NCBI GenBank assembly: GCA_964559135.1
Contig: CAZLGG010000042.1
Location: forward strand, 1-31,328
DNA: 31,328 nucleotides
Direction of reading: 5' to 3'
Source: DRQF01 sp964559135
GTDB taxonomy: Bacteria > Planctomycetota > GCA-002687715 > DRQF01
Every line of letters begins with the position of its first letter. The stretch's first letter is position 1. Shown piece by piece: positions 1 through 8,253 of the stretch. The notes under the pieces are model-generated. The model was given only the letters and a program-made list of their open reading frames with translations, was not told the origin of the DNA and did not search any database. Both the position numbers and the translations under genes were made by a program.

Positions 1-2118
1 GGGATCGAGGAGGCTCGCGTGCCAGGAGCCGTCGGGCTGTTGGAGGCTCAGGATGCGAGCGGCCATGTCCCGAAACTGGGACTCGTAGCGGCCTCGCAGG
101 GGGCGATCCTCGGGCATATGCGCGAGGACGCGAGCCAGGCCCGCCATCACCCACCCGTTGCCGCGGCTCCAGTAGACTTTTTCGCCGTTGGCTTCCCTCC
201 GGTCGAAGTAGCGGCTGTCGCGAAAGTAGAGGTGCTCCTGCGCGTCGTAGAGGTAGCGACTCGTCCGCCACCACCGCTTGTCGAGAAGATCCAGGTAACG
301 CGCGTCGTGGGTGGCCTCCGCGAGAAGGGCGAGCGCTGGCGGAGCCATGAAAAGCGCATCGCACCAAGCCCACTGGCGCAGATGAATCCCGTTCTTCCAA
401 ACGAGGGCTTCGTCTTTGTCGGCGCGAATGAGCTCGTCAAAGGCTGCGCGCGTGGGGGCGATCCATTCGGGTTGCGCGTCCTTGCGTCGAAGGAACAGTG
501 AAATCCACGCCTGGCCGACGCACGCGTCGTCCGCGAAAGCCTTGCGGGGACCGAGTTTCCATTTCAGTGCCCGCCCCTGATCGAGGAGGAAAGCGTCGAT
601 TTGCGGGTTCGAGGAGACCTGGGCGAGGGCATCTAGACCGGCATAGAGCGCACCGCGGGTCCAATCCGTGGCGGGATGGGGAAGAGGGTGCTCGATTTGC
701 CAGGCACCGACCCGCTCCATGAGGGCGAGGACGGCGGCCGGGGCGAGTGAGGCTTCATCCACCGGCGCGGCCGCAACGTCGGACTTGATGGCCGCTCCGT
801 ACCGAGTGTAGTGGGTGTAGCCTCGGTTCAGATGCATCCAGAGGACCCGCGGGGCATTGGCGCTTCTCTTGCGCTGCACGATTCCCCCGGGGGCCACGGC
901 ACGGATGACTTCGGGGCGCACGTTGTCGGCCTTCGAGTTTTCCGTGAGGGAGTGGCCCGACCACGTCCCCTGAGGCGAACGTGTCCATCGCTCGATTTCG
1001 AAGACTCCCAGGTGGGGGCGTGCGAGATAGGCGACATGAGGATCGACCGGGTCCAGAGCGATGCCCCCCGAGTAGTGGGGCTCCCGCTCCTTTTTCCCTT
1101 CGGGAGTGTGAGGAAACCAGGCGCCCGCATCCACGAGGGCCTCGTCCTTCCACTCCGTCCCGTCCCAGCGGGCGACGTGATAGACGTGTCGACTCTCGGC
1201 GGGAAGCCGCGTGTAGGCGACGACAGGACGACCGTCTGCGTCCTCGACGATGTCCCAGAGCCAAGCTCTTATCCCTGTTTTCCGGGCGTCGTAGATCCTC
1301 TCACAGGAGGACGGATCGATGGGCATGTCCGCGATCTCGCCGATCTTCGAGGTGTCGGAACGGAAAAAGGTTCCCTCGCGAAACCTGAGGTAGTACACAC
1401 TGTTGAGCTTCTCGTTGCGGGGATGGCCTGTCGTGAAGGCAAGATGGAACCCGCCGCCGCGAGCCGGAATGACCTTCGTGTAGGGACGGTTCGCCTTGCC
1501 GGCTCCCGGTGCGCCCACGAGGATGCGGCCCAGGCTCCATGACTTGCCTTCGTCGTCCGAGAATGAGATGCATGGCTTCCAGTTCGTGCCCCGCCACAAA
1601 AGAGCGAGGCGTCGCCCTCCGAGCCCGATGGGGTTGGGGTAGCAGGCGGCGTTGGGAAAACCCTTGCGGAGTTCGTGCGGGTCGTTCAACGCGAGGCTGT
1701 GTTCCTTTCCGAATGAGTGCAGGTCTCCGGGGCGCTCCATGACGCGGAGCCGAAGGACTCGGTCGGCGTGCCGCGAGTAGAACACCATGAGGCGGCCGTC
1801 CTGCCGCAAGTGGAGGGACGGCGAGGCATGGTCATCCTTCTCCAGACGGGTGGCAATGACTTGACATTCCACCCTCCCGCCATGCTCCGGCCATCGGCCC
1901 ACCATGATGTCGCCCCGGCTGTCCACCCAACCCGCGTACACCCCCTCTCCCTCGACCCGGATGGAACGGGGCCCGGCAAACCAGCACCACGCCCCGTCAT
2001 GGTCGAAGTCGCGAAATCTCTCGGCCGGGGTGGATGATTGAGCCGGGAGGGGAGCGATGAGAAGGAAGATGAGCAGCGGCCATGGGAGCAGGCCGTGACG
2101 GGGGATGATGGGACTCAT
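1..2118 (-). CDS. Secreted BNR-repeat / GH88-GH105 unsaturated glycuronyl hydrolase-like fusion (3' end off window)
   Basis: The reverse frame is open from an ATG at 2118 to base 1 with no stop: 706 codons, C-terminus missing. The N-terminus is a signal peptide (hydrophobic stretch about residues 9-25, then APLPA/Q). Residues about 40-400 match the BNR_4 beta-propeller family: W-F-AGPR start, AGWVDSRGDI, HASPSLHL, DGRLMVFYSRH. Residues about 455-706 look like the alpha/alpha barrel of GH88/GH105 hydrolases: WCDALFMAPP, where D587 aligns with the catalytic Asp of that family, and WSRGNGWVMAGL (650-661). Such enzymes remove 4,5-unsaturated uronic acids from fragments made by polysaccharide lyases; the propeller may bind the glycan. 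It lies downstream of cysK on the same strand across a 153-bp gap, so it is probably a separate unit. The domain assignments rest on motif reading. Substrate is unknown. Confidence 0.85.
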   Translation of the reverse strand, partial: MSPIIPRHGLLPWPLLIFLLIAPLPAQSSTPAERFRDFDHDGAWCWFAGPRSIRVEGEGVYAGWVDSRGDIMVGRWPEHGGRVECQVIATRLEKDDHASPSLHLRQDGRLMVFYSRHADRVLRLRVMERPGDLHSFGKEHSLALNDPHELRKGFPNAACYPNPIGLGGRRLALLWRGTNWKPCISFSDDEGKSWSLGRILVGAPGAGKANRPYTKVIPARGGGFHLAFTTGHPRNEKLNSVYYLRFREGTFFRSDTSKIGEIADMPIDPSSCERIYDARKTGIRAWLWDIVEDADGRPVVAYTRLPAESRHVYHVARWDGTEWKDEALVDAGAWFPHTPEGKKEREPHYSGGIALDPVDPHVAYLARPHLGVFEIERWTRSPQGTWSGHSLTENSKADNVRPEVIRAVAPGGIVQRKRSANAPRVLWMHLNRGYTHYTRYGAAIKSDVAAAPVDEASLAPAAVLALMERVGAWQIEHPLPHPATDWTRGALYAGLDALAQVSSNPQIDAFLLDQGRALKWKLGPRKAFADDACVGQAWISLFLRRKDAQPEWIAPTRAAFDELIRADKDEALVWKNGIHLRQWAWCDALFMAPPALALLAEATHDARYLDLLDKRWWRTSRYLYDAQEHLYFRDSRYFDRREANGEKVYWSRGNGWVMAGLARVLAHMPEDRPLRGRYESQFRDMAARILSLQQPDGSWHASLLDP

Positions 2119-2271
2119 GGCTCCAGAATACAGGTCCATTCTTCAGGCTTCCACCGGTCGGAGCCGTATCGCTTTTTGCGTTGACGCCGGAGCCTGCCGA
2201 TGCGGAATACACCTCGGCGGTCGCATCGGGCGGCCCGAGTCTACGCGGCCGGTCATCCCCCCAGAGAAGTG

Positions 2272-3216
2272 TCAAACGCTCGTGATGAGGTCCTTGAAGA
2301 CCGGATTGGAAAGATAGCGTTCGCCGAAATCCGCGATGATCGAAACGATCATCTTGCCCGCATTCTCCGGCCGCTGAGCCACCGTGTGGGCGGCGGCGGT
2401 GATGGCGCCGGAGGAGATGCCGCAGAAGATCCCTTCCTCGCGCACGAGCCGCCGCGTCATGTGGATAGCGTCGTCGTTCGAGACGGCGATGACTTCGTCG
2501 ATGATCTCCGTGTCCAGGATGGAGGGCACGAAGCCGGCGCCGATCCCCTGGATTTTGTGGGGCCCCGGCGCGCCGCCCGAGAGCACCGCGGAGTCCTCGG
2601 GTTCGACGGCCACGATTCGGATGTTCGGGTTCTTGGATCGTAGGAATCGACCGGTACCGGTGAGCGTGCCTCCCGTGCCGACTCCCGCCACGAAGATGTC
2701 GATCTTGCCGTCGGTGTCCCTCCAGATCTCCGGTCCCGTGTTCTCGATGTGGGCCTGAACGTTGGCGGGATTGTCGAACTGAGCCGGCATCCAGTAGGAG
2801 AAGTCGGAAGCGACGATGTCTTCGGCCTTCTGGATGGCCCCTTTCATTCCGAGTTCCCCGGGCGTCAGCACGAGCTCGGCCCCGAAGGCCTCGAGCAGCG
2901 CGCGCCGTTCCAGGGACATCGTGTCGGGCATGGTGAAGATCATGTTGTATCCCTTGACCACGCAGGCCATGGCCAAACCGATGCCCGTGTTGCCGCTGGT
3001 GGGCTCGACGATGGTGTGGCGATCGGGGGAGATGAGCCCCTCGCGCTCCGCGGCCTCCATCATCGAGATCCCGATCCGGTCCTTCACCGAATGGTTCGGG
3101 TTCATGCCCTCGAGCTTGACTAACATGACCGCTTCGGTGTCGGTGCCGATCCGGTTCAGGCGGCAAAGAGGAGTTTGCCCGATGAGTTGGGTGATGTCCG
3201 ATGCGATCCTGGCCAT
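2272..3216 (-). CDS. cysK: Cysteine synthase (O-acetylserine sulfhydrylase)
   Basis: A 314-aa PLP enzyme that makes L-cysteine from O-acetylserine and sulfide in the cytoplasm. Lys45 in the NHSVKDRIG motif is the expected Schiff-base lysine; EPTSGNTG (71-78) forms the substrate loop, and GVGTGGTLTG binds the PLP phosphate. Length is typical of CysK/CysM. The ATG at 3216 is preferred over an in-frame ATG 44 codons upstream because GGAGG lies 8 nt before it and the protein then starts at the conserved domain edge. It is divergent from purF across 247 bp, in which I see no recognisable riboswitch. CysK rather than CysM or cystathionine beta-synthase is chosen from overall similarity and the lack of extra domains. 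Confidence 0.95.
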   Translation of the reverse strand: MARIASDITQLIGQTPLCRLNRIGTDTEAVMLVKLEGMNPNHSVKDRIGISMMEAAEREGLISPDRHTIVEPTSGNTGIGLAMACVVKGYNMIFTMPDTMSLERRALLEAFGAELVLTPGELGMKGAIQKAEDIVASDFSYWMPAQFDNPANVQAHIENTGPEIWRDTDGKIDIFVAGVGTGGTLTGTGRFLRSKNPNIRIVAVEPEDSAVLSGGAPGPHKIQGIGAGFVPSILDTEIIDEVIAVSNDDAIHMTRRLVREEGIFCGISSGAITAAAHTVAQRPENAGKMIVSIIADFGERYLSNPVFKDLITSV

Positions 3217-3463
3217 GAATTCGTCCTCCGGAGAATGGCGCGAAGGCTGCCCTCCCCATCCGGCCGGGGGTCCGCCCCAGGGGACGCGAGAGGGGGCCCA
3301 TGCGCTCGATCCACCAGAGAGATTGGATTGCCGCTTGTTTCGTGTCAAGGAGGCGCGGGGGAATGCCCGTCTTGAGGGTGTCTGAGACGAGGCGTAGGCT
3401 TCAGGAAGGGCCCGCCCGAGGATTCTCGGTCCCTGGGCTCATGGGCCAACGACAGGACGAGCT

Positions 3464-4948
3464 ATGTGTGGTTTCATCGGGGTTTTCGGGCCGGACGGCG
3501 CGAACGTGGCGGGCGAGATCTACGAAGGCCTTTTGGCGATCCAACACCGCGGTCAGGACGCTGCGGGGATCATCACCTTCACCGATTCCTTCCACGTCAA
3601 GAAGGGCGAAGGGCTCGTCATCGAGATATTCGGCGAGAAGCACATGACACGCTTGCTCGGGAACCTCGGAGTCGGGCATGTCCGCTATCCCACGGTGGGC
3701 GCGGGCAGTGATGAGGACGCTCAGCCTTTCCATCACACCTATCCCTTGGGGGTCGCCATGGCCCACAACGGCAACGTCACGAATTTTCAGGAGCTGACCC
3801 AGCAGAATTTCAGCCGCAACGGGACGCGGCTCAATTCGAGCTGCGATGTCGAGGTCATCCTGTGGGTGTTCCAGGATGCCCTGGCGAGGCGGTTTGCGAC
3901 GAAGTCGGGAGCGCTCGATGCGGAAGACGTCTTCGCCGCCGTCGCCGCCGTCTACGAGGAGGTCAAGGGCGCCTATTCCGTGGTCGCCACGATTCCGGAT
4001 GTGGGGCTCGTGGGGTTCCGCGATCCATGGGGGATCAAGCCGATCTGCTTCGGGGAGCGCATGGACGAAGACGGCCCGTCGTTCGCCTGCGCTTCGGAAA
4101 GCGTCGTTCTCGACGTGAGCGGCTACACCAAGACGGAAGACATTGGGCCGGGCGAAGCCATTTTCGTCGGCGTGGATCGCAAGGTGATTCGCCGGAAGCT
4201 CGCCGAGCAGCCTCACCATCCGTGTATTTTCGAGTGGGTCTATTTCGCACGGCCGGATTCCTTCATCGACGACGTTTCCGTCTACAAGACACGCCGTCGA
4301 TTCGGTGAAGCTCTCGCCAAACAGTGGATCGATTCCGGCGCCCCTACTCCCGACGCCGTCATCCCCGTCCCGGACTCGTCTCGCGACGCGGCCATCGCCA
4401 TGGCCCAGGTCTTGGGCGTCTCGTATCGGGAGGGCTTGGTGAAGAACCGATACATCGGGCGCACATTCATCATGCCGAACCAGAGCCACCGCAGCACGTC
4501 CGTCCGTCGGAAGCTCAACCCGATCCCCTTGGAATTCGAAGGCAAGGATGTGCTTCTCGTCGATGACTCCATCGTTCGAGGGACGACATCCCGTCGTATC
4601 GTGGACATGGCGCGCTCAGCCGGCGCGCGAAACGTGTATTTCGCCATCACCAGTCCTCCCCTCGTGGCGCCCTGCCCCTACGGCATCGATATGGCCAGCA
4701 AGAAGGAGTTCATCGCCGAAGGGAAGAACCTGGAAGAGATTGCGGCTGCCCTTGGCGTGGATCATCTCGTCTATCTCGACCGCGAGGCGATGAACACGGC
4801 GGCTCGGGCCGGGAACCCCGATTTGAAGCATTTCTGCAACGCCTGCTTCACCGGCGATTACCCAACAGGCGACATGAGCCTCGAACGTTTGAAAGAAATC
4901 GAGGCGGAGCGAGCGGCCCACGGAGGTCGGATGACTCTCGACGTCTGA
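3464..4948 (+). CDS. purF: Amidophosphoribosyltransferase, Fe-S type
   Basis: First committed step of purine synthesis: PRPP plus glutamine gives 5-phosphoribosylamine. 494 aa. Met1 is followed directly by Cys2, the N-terminal nucleophile of class II glutamine amidotransferases, so there is no propeptide as in Bacillus. The PRPP-binding motif VLLVDDSIVRGTT spans 363-375. Cys254, Cys404, Cys458 and Cys461 fall where the Bacillus-type enzyme holds a [4Fe-4S] cluster; the E. coli type lacks these ligands, so this is likely an oxygen-sensitive Fe-S PurF. AGGA precedes the ATG by 7 nt. No other pur gene is adjacent. Confidence 0.97.
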   Translation: MCGFIGVFGPDGANVAGEIYEGLLAIQHRGQDAAGIITFTDSFHVKKGEGLVIEIFGEKHMTRLLGNLGVGHVRYPTVGAGSDEDAQPFHHTYPLGVAMAHNGNVTNFQELTQQNFSRNGTRLNSSCDVEVILWVFQDALARRFATKSGALDAEDVFAAVAAVYEEVKGAYSVVATIPDVGLVGFRDPWGIKPICFGERMDEDGPSFACASESVVLDVSGYTKTEDIGPGEAIFVGVDRKVIRRKLAEQPHHPCIFEWVYFARPDSFIDDVSVYKTRRRFGEALAKQWIDSGAPTPDAVIPVPDSSRDAAIAMAQVLGVSYREGLVKNRYIGRTFIMPNQSHRSTSVRRKLNPIPLEFEGKDVLLVDDSIVRGTTSRRIVDMARSAGARNVYFAITSPPLVAPCPYGIDMASKKEFIAEGKNLEEIAAALGVDHLVYLDREAMNTAARAGNPDLKHFCNACFTGDYPTGDMSLERLKEIEAERAAHGGRMTLDV

Positions 4949-4958
4949 ATCGATGGAC

Positions 4959-4990
4959 TTGACTTGTTGCCCGGTTGAATCCGATATACC
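4959..4990 (+). promoter_or_regulatory. Candidate promoter of the metal-efflux operon
   Basis: TTGACT at 4959-4964 is followed by GATATA (4983-4988, 18-bp spacer) or TATACC (4985-4990, 20-bp spacer). A 20-bp spacer would recall MerR-family metal-activated promoters, but I see no clear dyad in the spacer. The predicted start would lie only a few bases before the ATG at 5003, giving an almost leaderless transcript, which weakens the call. Confidence 0.3.
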
Positions 4991-5002
4991 GTCCGAGAAG
5001 TC

Positions 5003-5389
5003 ATGAAAAGGCCCCTGATCCATCTGACCGTCGTCATCGCGGTCCTTCTGAACAACACCCTCGTCTTCGCCGACGGGTGGGTGCTTTGTATCGAGGGGGA
5101 CGGTGCGCTCGCCATCGAGGCCGCCGGGCAGGACTGCTGTCTGCCCGAGACTGACGGGGCCGAACTCCGGCCGGCTGAGTGCGACTGTGTCGATGTCGAA
5201 CTCGAGGGGAGCCGCCTCTTGGCGCCCTCTCAGGAACGTTCCGTGGGCCTTCCCGCTCCCGTGTTCGAGCCTTTACCCTCCAGCTGGACCCCTCTCGCCA
5301 ACCTGCATGGTCAGTCGGTCGTCCCACGTTGCTGCGACGATTCCGACGTCGTGGCGCGCTGCCTCGAACCGACCGTTCTCCTCGTCTAG
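5003..5389 (+). CDS. Small exported Cys-rich protein at head of the efflux operon
   Basis: 128 aa with a signal peptide (about residues 5-23, cleavage near FADG). The mature part has eight cysteines at 29, 45, 46, 60, 62, 110, 111 and 120, including two CC pairs and a CDC. I do not recognise a named family. Small Cys-containing exported proteins with a 'LC...G..A.E...CC...C.CVD' pattern do occur beside CzcA-type pumps in other bacteria, from memory. The gene stands 74 bp before the outer-membrane factor gene and points the same way, so a periplasmic metal-binding or metal-sensing role is the natural inference. Even the eight Cys could instead form disulfides. The start has only a weak SD (GAGAAG close to the ATG). 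Confidence 0.7.
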   Translation: MKRPLIHLTVVIAVLLNNTLVFADGWVLCIEGDGALAIEAAGQDCCLPETDGAELRPAECDCVDVELEGSRLLAPSQERSVGLPAPVFEPLPSSWTPLANLHGQSVVPRCCDDSDVVARCLEPTVLLV

Positions 5390-5463
5390 ACCTTTCCTCC
5401 GATTCCACGTACCCGGAAGAACCGGGTTTCCGTTGGCTCATCCGAGGAAAGGACTCATTCACC

Positions 5464-6846
5464 ATGGACGCAATTCCTGGACCCCGCCCCCGTCGTCGGG
5501 CTGGGCCTCGATCGATCGGCCTCATGTTGGCCGTGCTGATGATGACGGCGTGCGTCAGCTACGAGGCGCAGCCGATGAAACCCCTGGAGATCCTCCAGGA
5601 CCTGAATGCAAGGACGATCACTCTCGATGAGAGTTCGCCGAAGAAGACGCTGGGTCCGCGCGAGGCTGCGGCTTGGGCCGTCGGCCACCATCCGGCTCTC
5701 AGGGCTGTCCGAGCCCGGCTGGGGATCGCTCGCGCCGAGCTCGTCGAGGCGGGAGTCCTCGATCCCATCGAGACATCTTTCGACGCCGCGGATGTCATCG
5801 CATCGAAGCTGGTCGAATCCACGGCGACGACCGTCGACTTCGTGAGCGGTTTAGGCCTTTCGTGGGGGCTGCCTCGGCCCGGCGAGATCGATGCAAAGGA
5901 AGGGCGAGCCCGAGCCAGGATCGAGGAAGTCAAGGCGAATATTCTCGCCGCCGAATGGCGACTTGCGAGAGACATCCACCTAGCCTTTGTCGATCTGCGA
6001 GCTGCCCGCGACCGGTGGGCGTTGAACCGGCGTCTGCTCGAGGCCGTGAAGCGAACGTCCGAGATCTTCACCGAGGCACGAAGGATCGGAGCCGCGACCG
6101 CGATTCAGGACAACCTGGCGGCCATCGAGTACGCCACTCTTCTGCAACAGGACGTTCTCCTGAAAGGGTTTCTCGTCGAGGCGAGACAGGCTTTGAACAT
6201 TCGGGTGGGGCTGCGTCCCGATGCCGATGTTCCTTTCGATCTGGACGCCATGGAACCGCTCCCGACCGTTCAGGGCGTGGATCGCGACATGGACCTCGTC
6301 CGCGAGGCTCTTACCGAGCGCCCCGACTTCCAGGCGCTCCTGTATCGCTATCTGGGAGCCGAGGCGGGTCTACGGCTTCAGCTCGCCCTGCAGTGGCCGA
6401 AGGTTTCGATCGGTTCCGGCCTCGGAATCTCCTGGCCGATTCTGAGTTCATTCAATCGTCCCGCGATCGAGGTGGCTCTTGCGCGTCGTGAACAACTCGC
6501 GGGCGAGATCTTCGCAATGATTCATCGGGTACGGGGGCAGGTTTTCGCGGCCCTGGCCCGTTTTCGCGCCGCTCGGGAGGCCGAGCAAAGCTTGCGCGAG
6601 ACCTTGCTGCCCCGCATCGAGGAGACGACCCGTCTCACAGAGGAGAGTTTCAACGCCCGGGAAATCACGTTTCTCGAGATCCTGTCGGCTCAACGTCAGG
6701 TCTTGAGTGCTCGGCGTGCTGCACTCGAGGCGCGTGTCGCCCTGAACAGGGCCGCGATTCAACTGGACACCGTGACCGGACGTCTGCTCGTCGAGCCGCC
6801 GACCCCGGAAGCGAAGGAACGAAGCGATGAGGAGGAGAAGCGATGA
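5464..6846 (+). CDS. TolC-family outer-membrane factor of metal efflux (CzcC-like lipoprotein)
   Basis: 460 aa from the ATG at 5464, preceded by GAGGAAAGG. The open frame extends 95 codons upstream, but that part overlaps the 5003 gene in another frame and is not protein-like. Residues 20-30 form a lipoprotein signal ending MTAC, so Cys30 is the likely lipid-modified residue. The rest is long amphipathic helices in two repeats, typical of OEP/TolC proteins, with Ala/Arg/Glu-rich heptads. It would form the outer-membrane exit duct for the pump encoded downstream. Its stop overlaps the adaptor start by 4 bp (ATGA), so the two are translationally coupled. Confidence 0.88.
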   Translation: MDAIPGPRPRRRAGPRSIGLMLAVLMMTACVSYEAQPMKPLEILQDLNARTITLDESSPKKTLGPREAAAWAVGHHPALRAVRARLGIARAELVEAGVLDPIETSFDAADVIASKLVESTATTVDFVSGLGLSWGLPRPGEIDAKEGRARARIEEVKANILAAEWRLARDIHLAFVDLRAARDRWALNRRLLEAVKRTSEIFTEARRIGAATAIQDNLAAIEYATLLQQDVLLKGFLVEARQALNIRVGLRPDADVPFDLDAMEPLPTVQGVDRDMDLVREALTERPDFQALLYRYLGAEAGLRLQLALQWPKVSIGSGLGISWPILSSFNRPAIEVALARREQLAGEIFAMIHRVRGQVFAALARFRAAREAEQSLRETLLPRIEETTRLTEESFNAREITFLEILSAQRQVLSARRAALEARVALNRAAIQLDTVTGRLLVEPPTPEAKERSDEEEKR

Positions 6847-8234
6847 GAAAGTCGCGAGTCATGAAGCGTGTCGGATTCCTGCTGGGCGTCGTCGCGGTGA
6901 CCGGGCTCCTGGGCTGCGGCCCGAAGTCGGAAGCCGACGAAGGACACGGTGAAGAGACGGAAGAGCATCACGAAGAAGACGAGATCAGCCTCACGCCGGA
7001 GCAGATGAAGTCCATCGATCTCGAGGTCGTCGTGGCGGGTCCGGGCGAGTTGGAAGAGGTCCTCAGTCTCACGGCCCGCGTCGAGCAGAACATGGATGCC
7101 GTGGCGCACATCAACGCTCGCGTCCCCGGCGTCGTCCGCGCCGTCCATGCTCACCTCGGTCAAAGGGTCAAGAAAGGCGATCTCCTCGCCGAGCTGGAAA
7201 GCGTCGTTCTCGGACAGGCCGTCAGCGACTACCTGAGGGCTCAGGAGGTCACGGCGGCGGCTCGAGATCTCGTCGCCAAGGAGAAGGAGCTGTTCGCACG
7301 ACGTCTCGACACGCTGCGGAAGGTCATGGATGGCGCCATCGAGGTGGCCAGGAAGATCTACGAGCGTGAGAAGAATCTGCAAGAAAAGCGCATCTCGACG
7401 TTGCGCCCCTTCCTCGAGGCGGAGAAGGCCCTTCGGACCATCGAGTTCGAGAAACGCCGTTCGATGACCACACTCGAGGCTCAGCGCGATGTGCGCCTTC
7501 TCCAACTCGAGGCGGAATTGCGGCAGGCGCGTGTCGCCGAGGTCGGGGCTCGAGATCGGCTGTACGTCCTGGGCCTCAAGGACAAGGAGATCACCGAGAT
7601 CGCGAAGAGACCCCCCGGAGAGTATGGCCGGATGACGATTCGCGCTCCCCAAGGGGGCGTCATCGTGACACGGCACATCTCCTTGAACGAGACGGTCGAC
7701 ACGGAAACGGTTCTGTTCGATATCTACGATCTCGACACCGTTTGGGTCATGGCGTCCATCTATGAGAAGGACCTTCGACGGGTCCGCGTGGGACAGAAGG
7801 TCGAAGTCTATCTGGACGCGCTCGGCGACACGTCCATCGACGGGAAGGTCTCCTTGGTGGGATACCTCGTCTCGGAGAAGACACGGGCCTTGGATCTGAG
7901 GGTCGTGGTCGAGAACAAGCGTCTTCCCTCATGGGAGGAGGACTACCCGCTTCGACCCGGGATGTTCGGGAAAGTGGACGTGATCACTTCGACGAACAGT
8001 GTGCCAGTGCTCCTGCCCGAAACGGCCATCGTCCACGATGGGACCGAGAACTTCGTCTTCATCCAAGAGGAACCGCTCCACTTCATGAGAAAGCCTGTTC
8101 GCTATCGCGAAGGTGCTCACGGCATGGTGGCGGTCCTCGATGGGGTGAAGGCAGGGGAGCGGGTCGTGGTCTCCGGGGGCTTCGTGCTGAAGTCCATCAC
8201 CAAGGAAGACCTCATGGGTGAGCACGATCACTAG
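6843..8234 (+). CDS. Periplasmic adaptor subunit of heavy-metal RND efflux (CzcB/CusB-like)
   Basis: 463-aa membrane-fusion protein. The signal ends in LLGC (Cys25), so it is likely a lipoprotein. A His/Glu/Asp-rich stretch (about 31-47, including EEHHEED) follows and may bind metal ions. ARVPGVVRAVHAHLGQRVKKGDLLAEL is split by the lipoyl hairpin region of adaptors, followed by about 130 residues of charged coiled coil (about 125-255), then the second lipoyl half (RAPQGGVIV) and beta-barrel. It links the inner-membrane RND pump to the outer-membrane factor. An alternative start at Met7 (6861) would keep the lipobox. Confidence 0.9.
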   Translation: MRKSRVMKRVGFLLGVVAVTGLLGCGPKSEADEGHGEETEEHHEEDEISLTPEQMKSIDLEVVVAGPGELEEVLSLTARVEQNMDAVAHINARVPGVVRAVHAHLGQRVKKGDLLAELESVVLGQAVSDYLRAQEVTAAARDLVAKEKELFARRLDTLRKVMDGAIEVARKIYEREKNLQEKRISTLRPFLEAEKALRTIEFEKRRSMTTLEAQRDVRLLQLEAELRQARVAEVGARDRLYVLGLKDKEITEIAKRPPGEYGRMTIRAPQGGVIVTRHISLNETVDTETVLFDIYDLDTVWVMASIYEKDLRRVRVGQKVEVYLDALGDTSIDGKVSLVGYLVSEKTRALDLRVVVENKRLPSWEEDYPLRPGMFGKVDVITSTNSVPVLLPETAIVHDGTENFVFIQEEPLHFMRKPVRYREGAHGMVAVLDGVKAGERVVVSGGFVLKSITKEDLMGEHDH

Positions 8235-8253
8235 AAACGGAAGGTCTCGAAGC

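Noticed and set aside
3217..3463. Riboswitch or purine/cysteine regulatory RNA between cysK and purF
   Set aside because: I found no conserved purine, PRPP or SAM aptamer pattern and no convincing promoter pair.
5179..5463. 95-codon 5' extension of the outer-membrane factor gene
   Set aside because: It overlaps the small Cys-rich gene in another frame; the lipoprotein signal and SD support ATG 5464.
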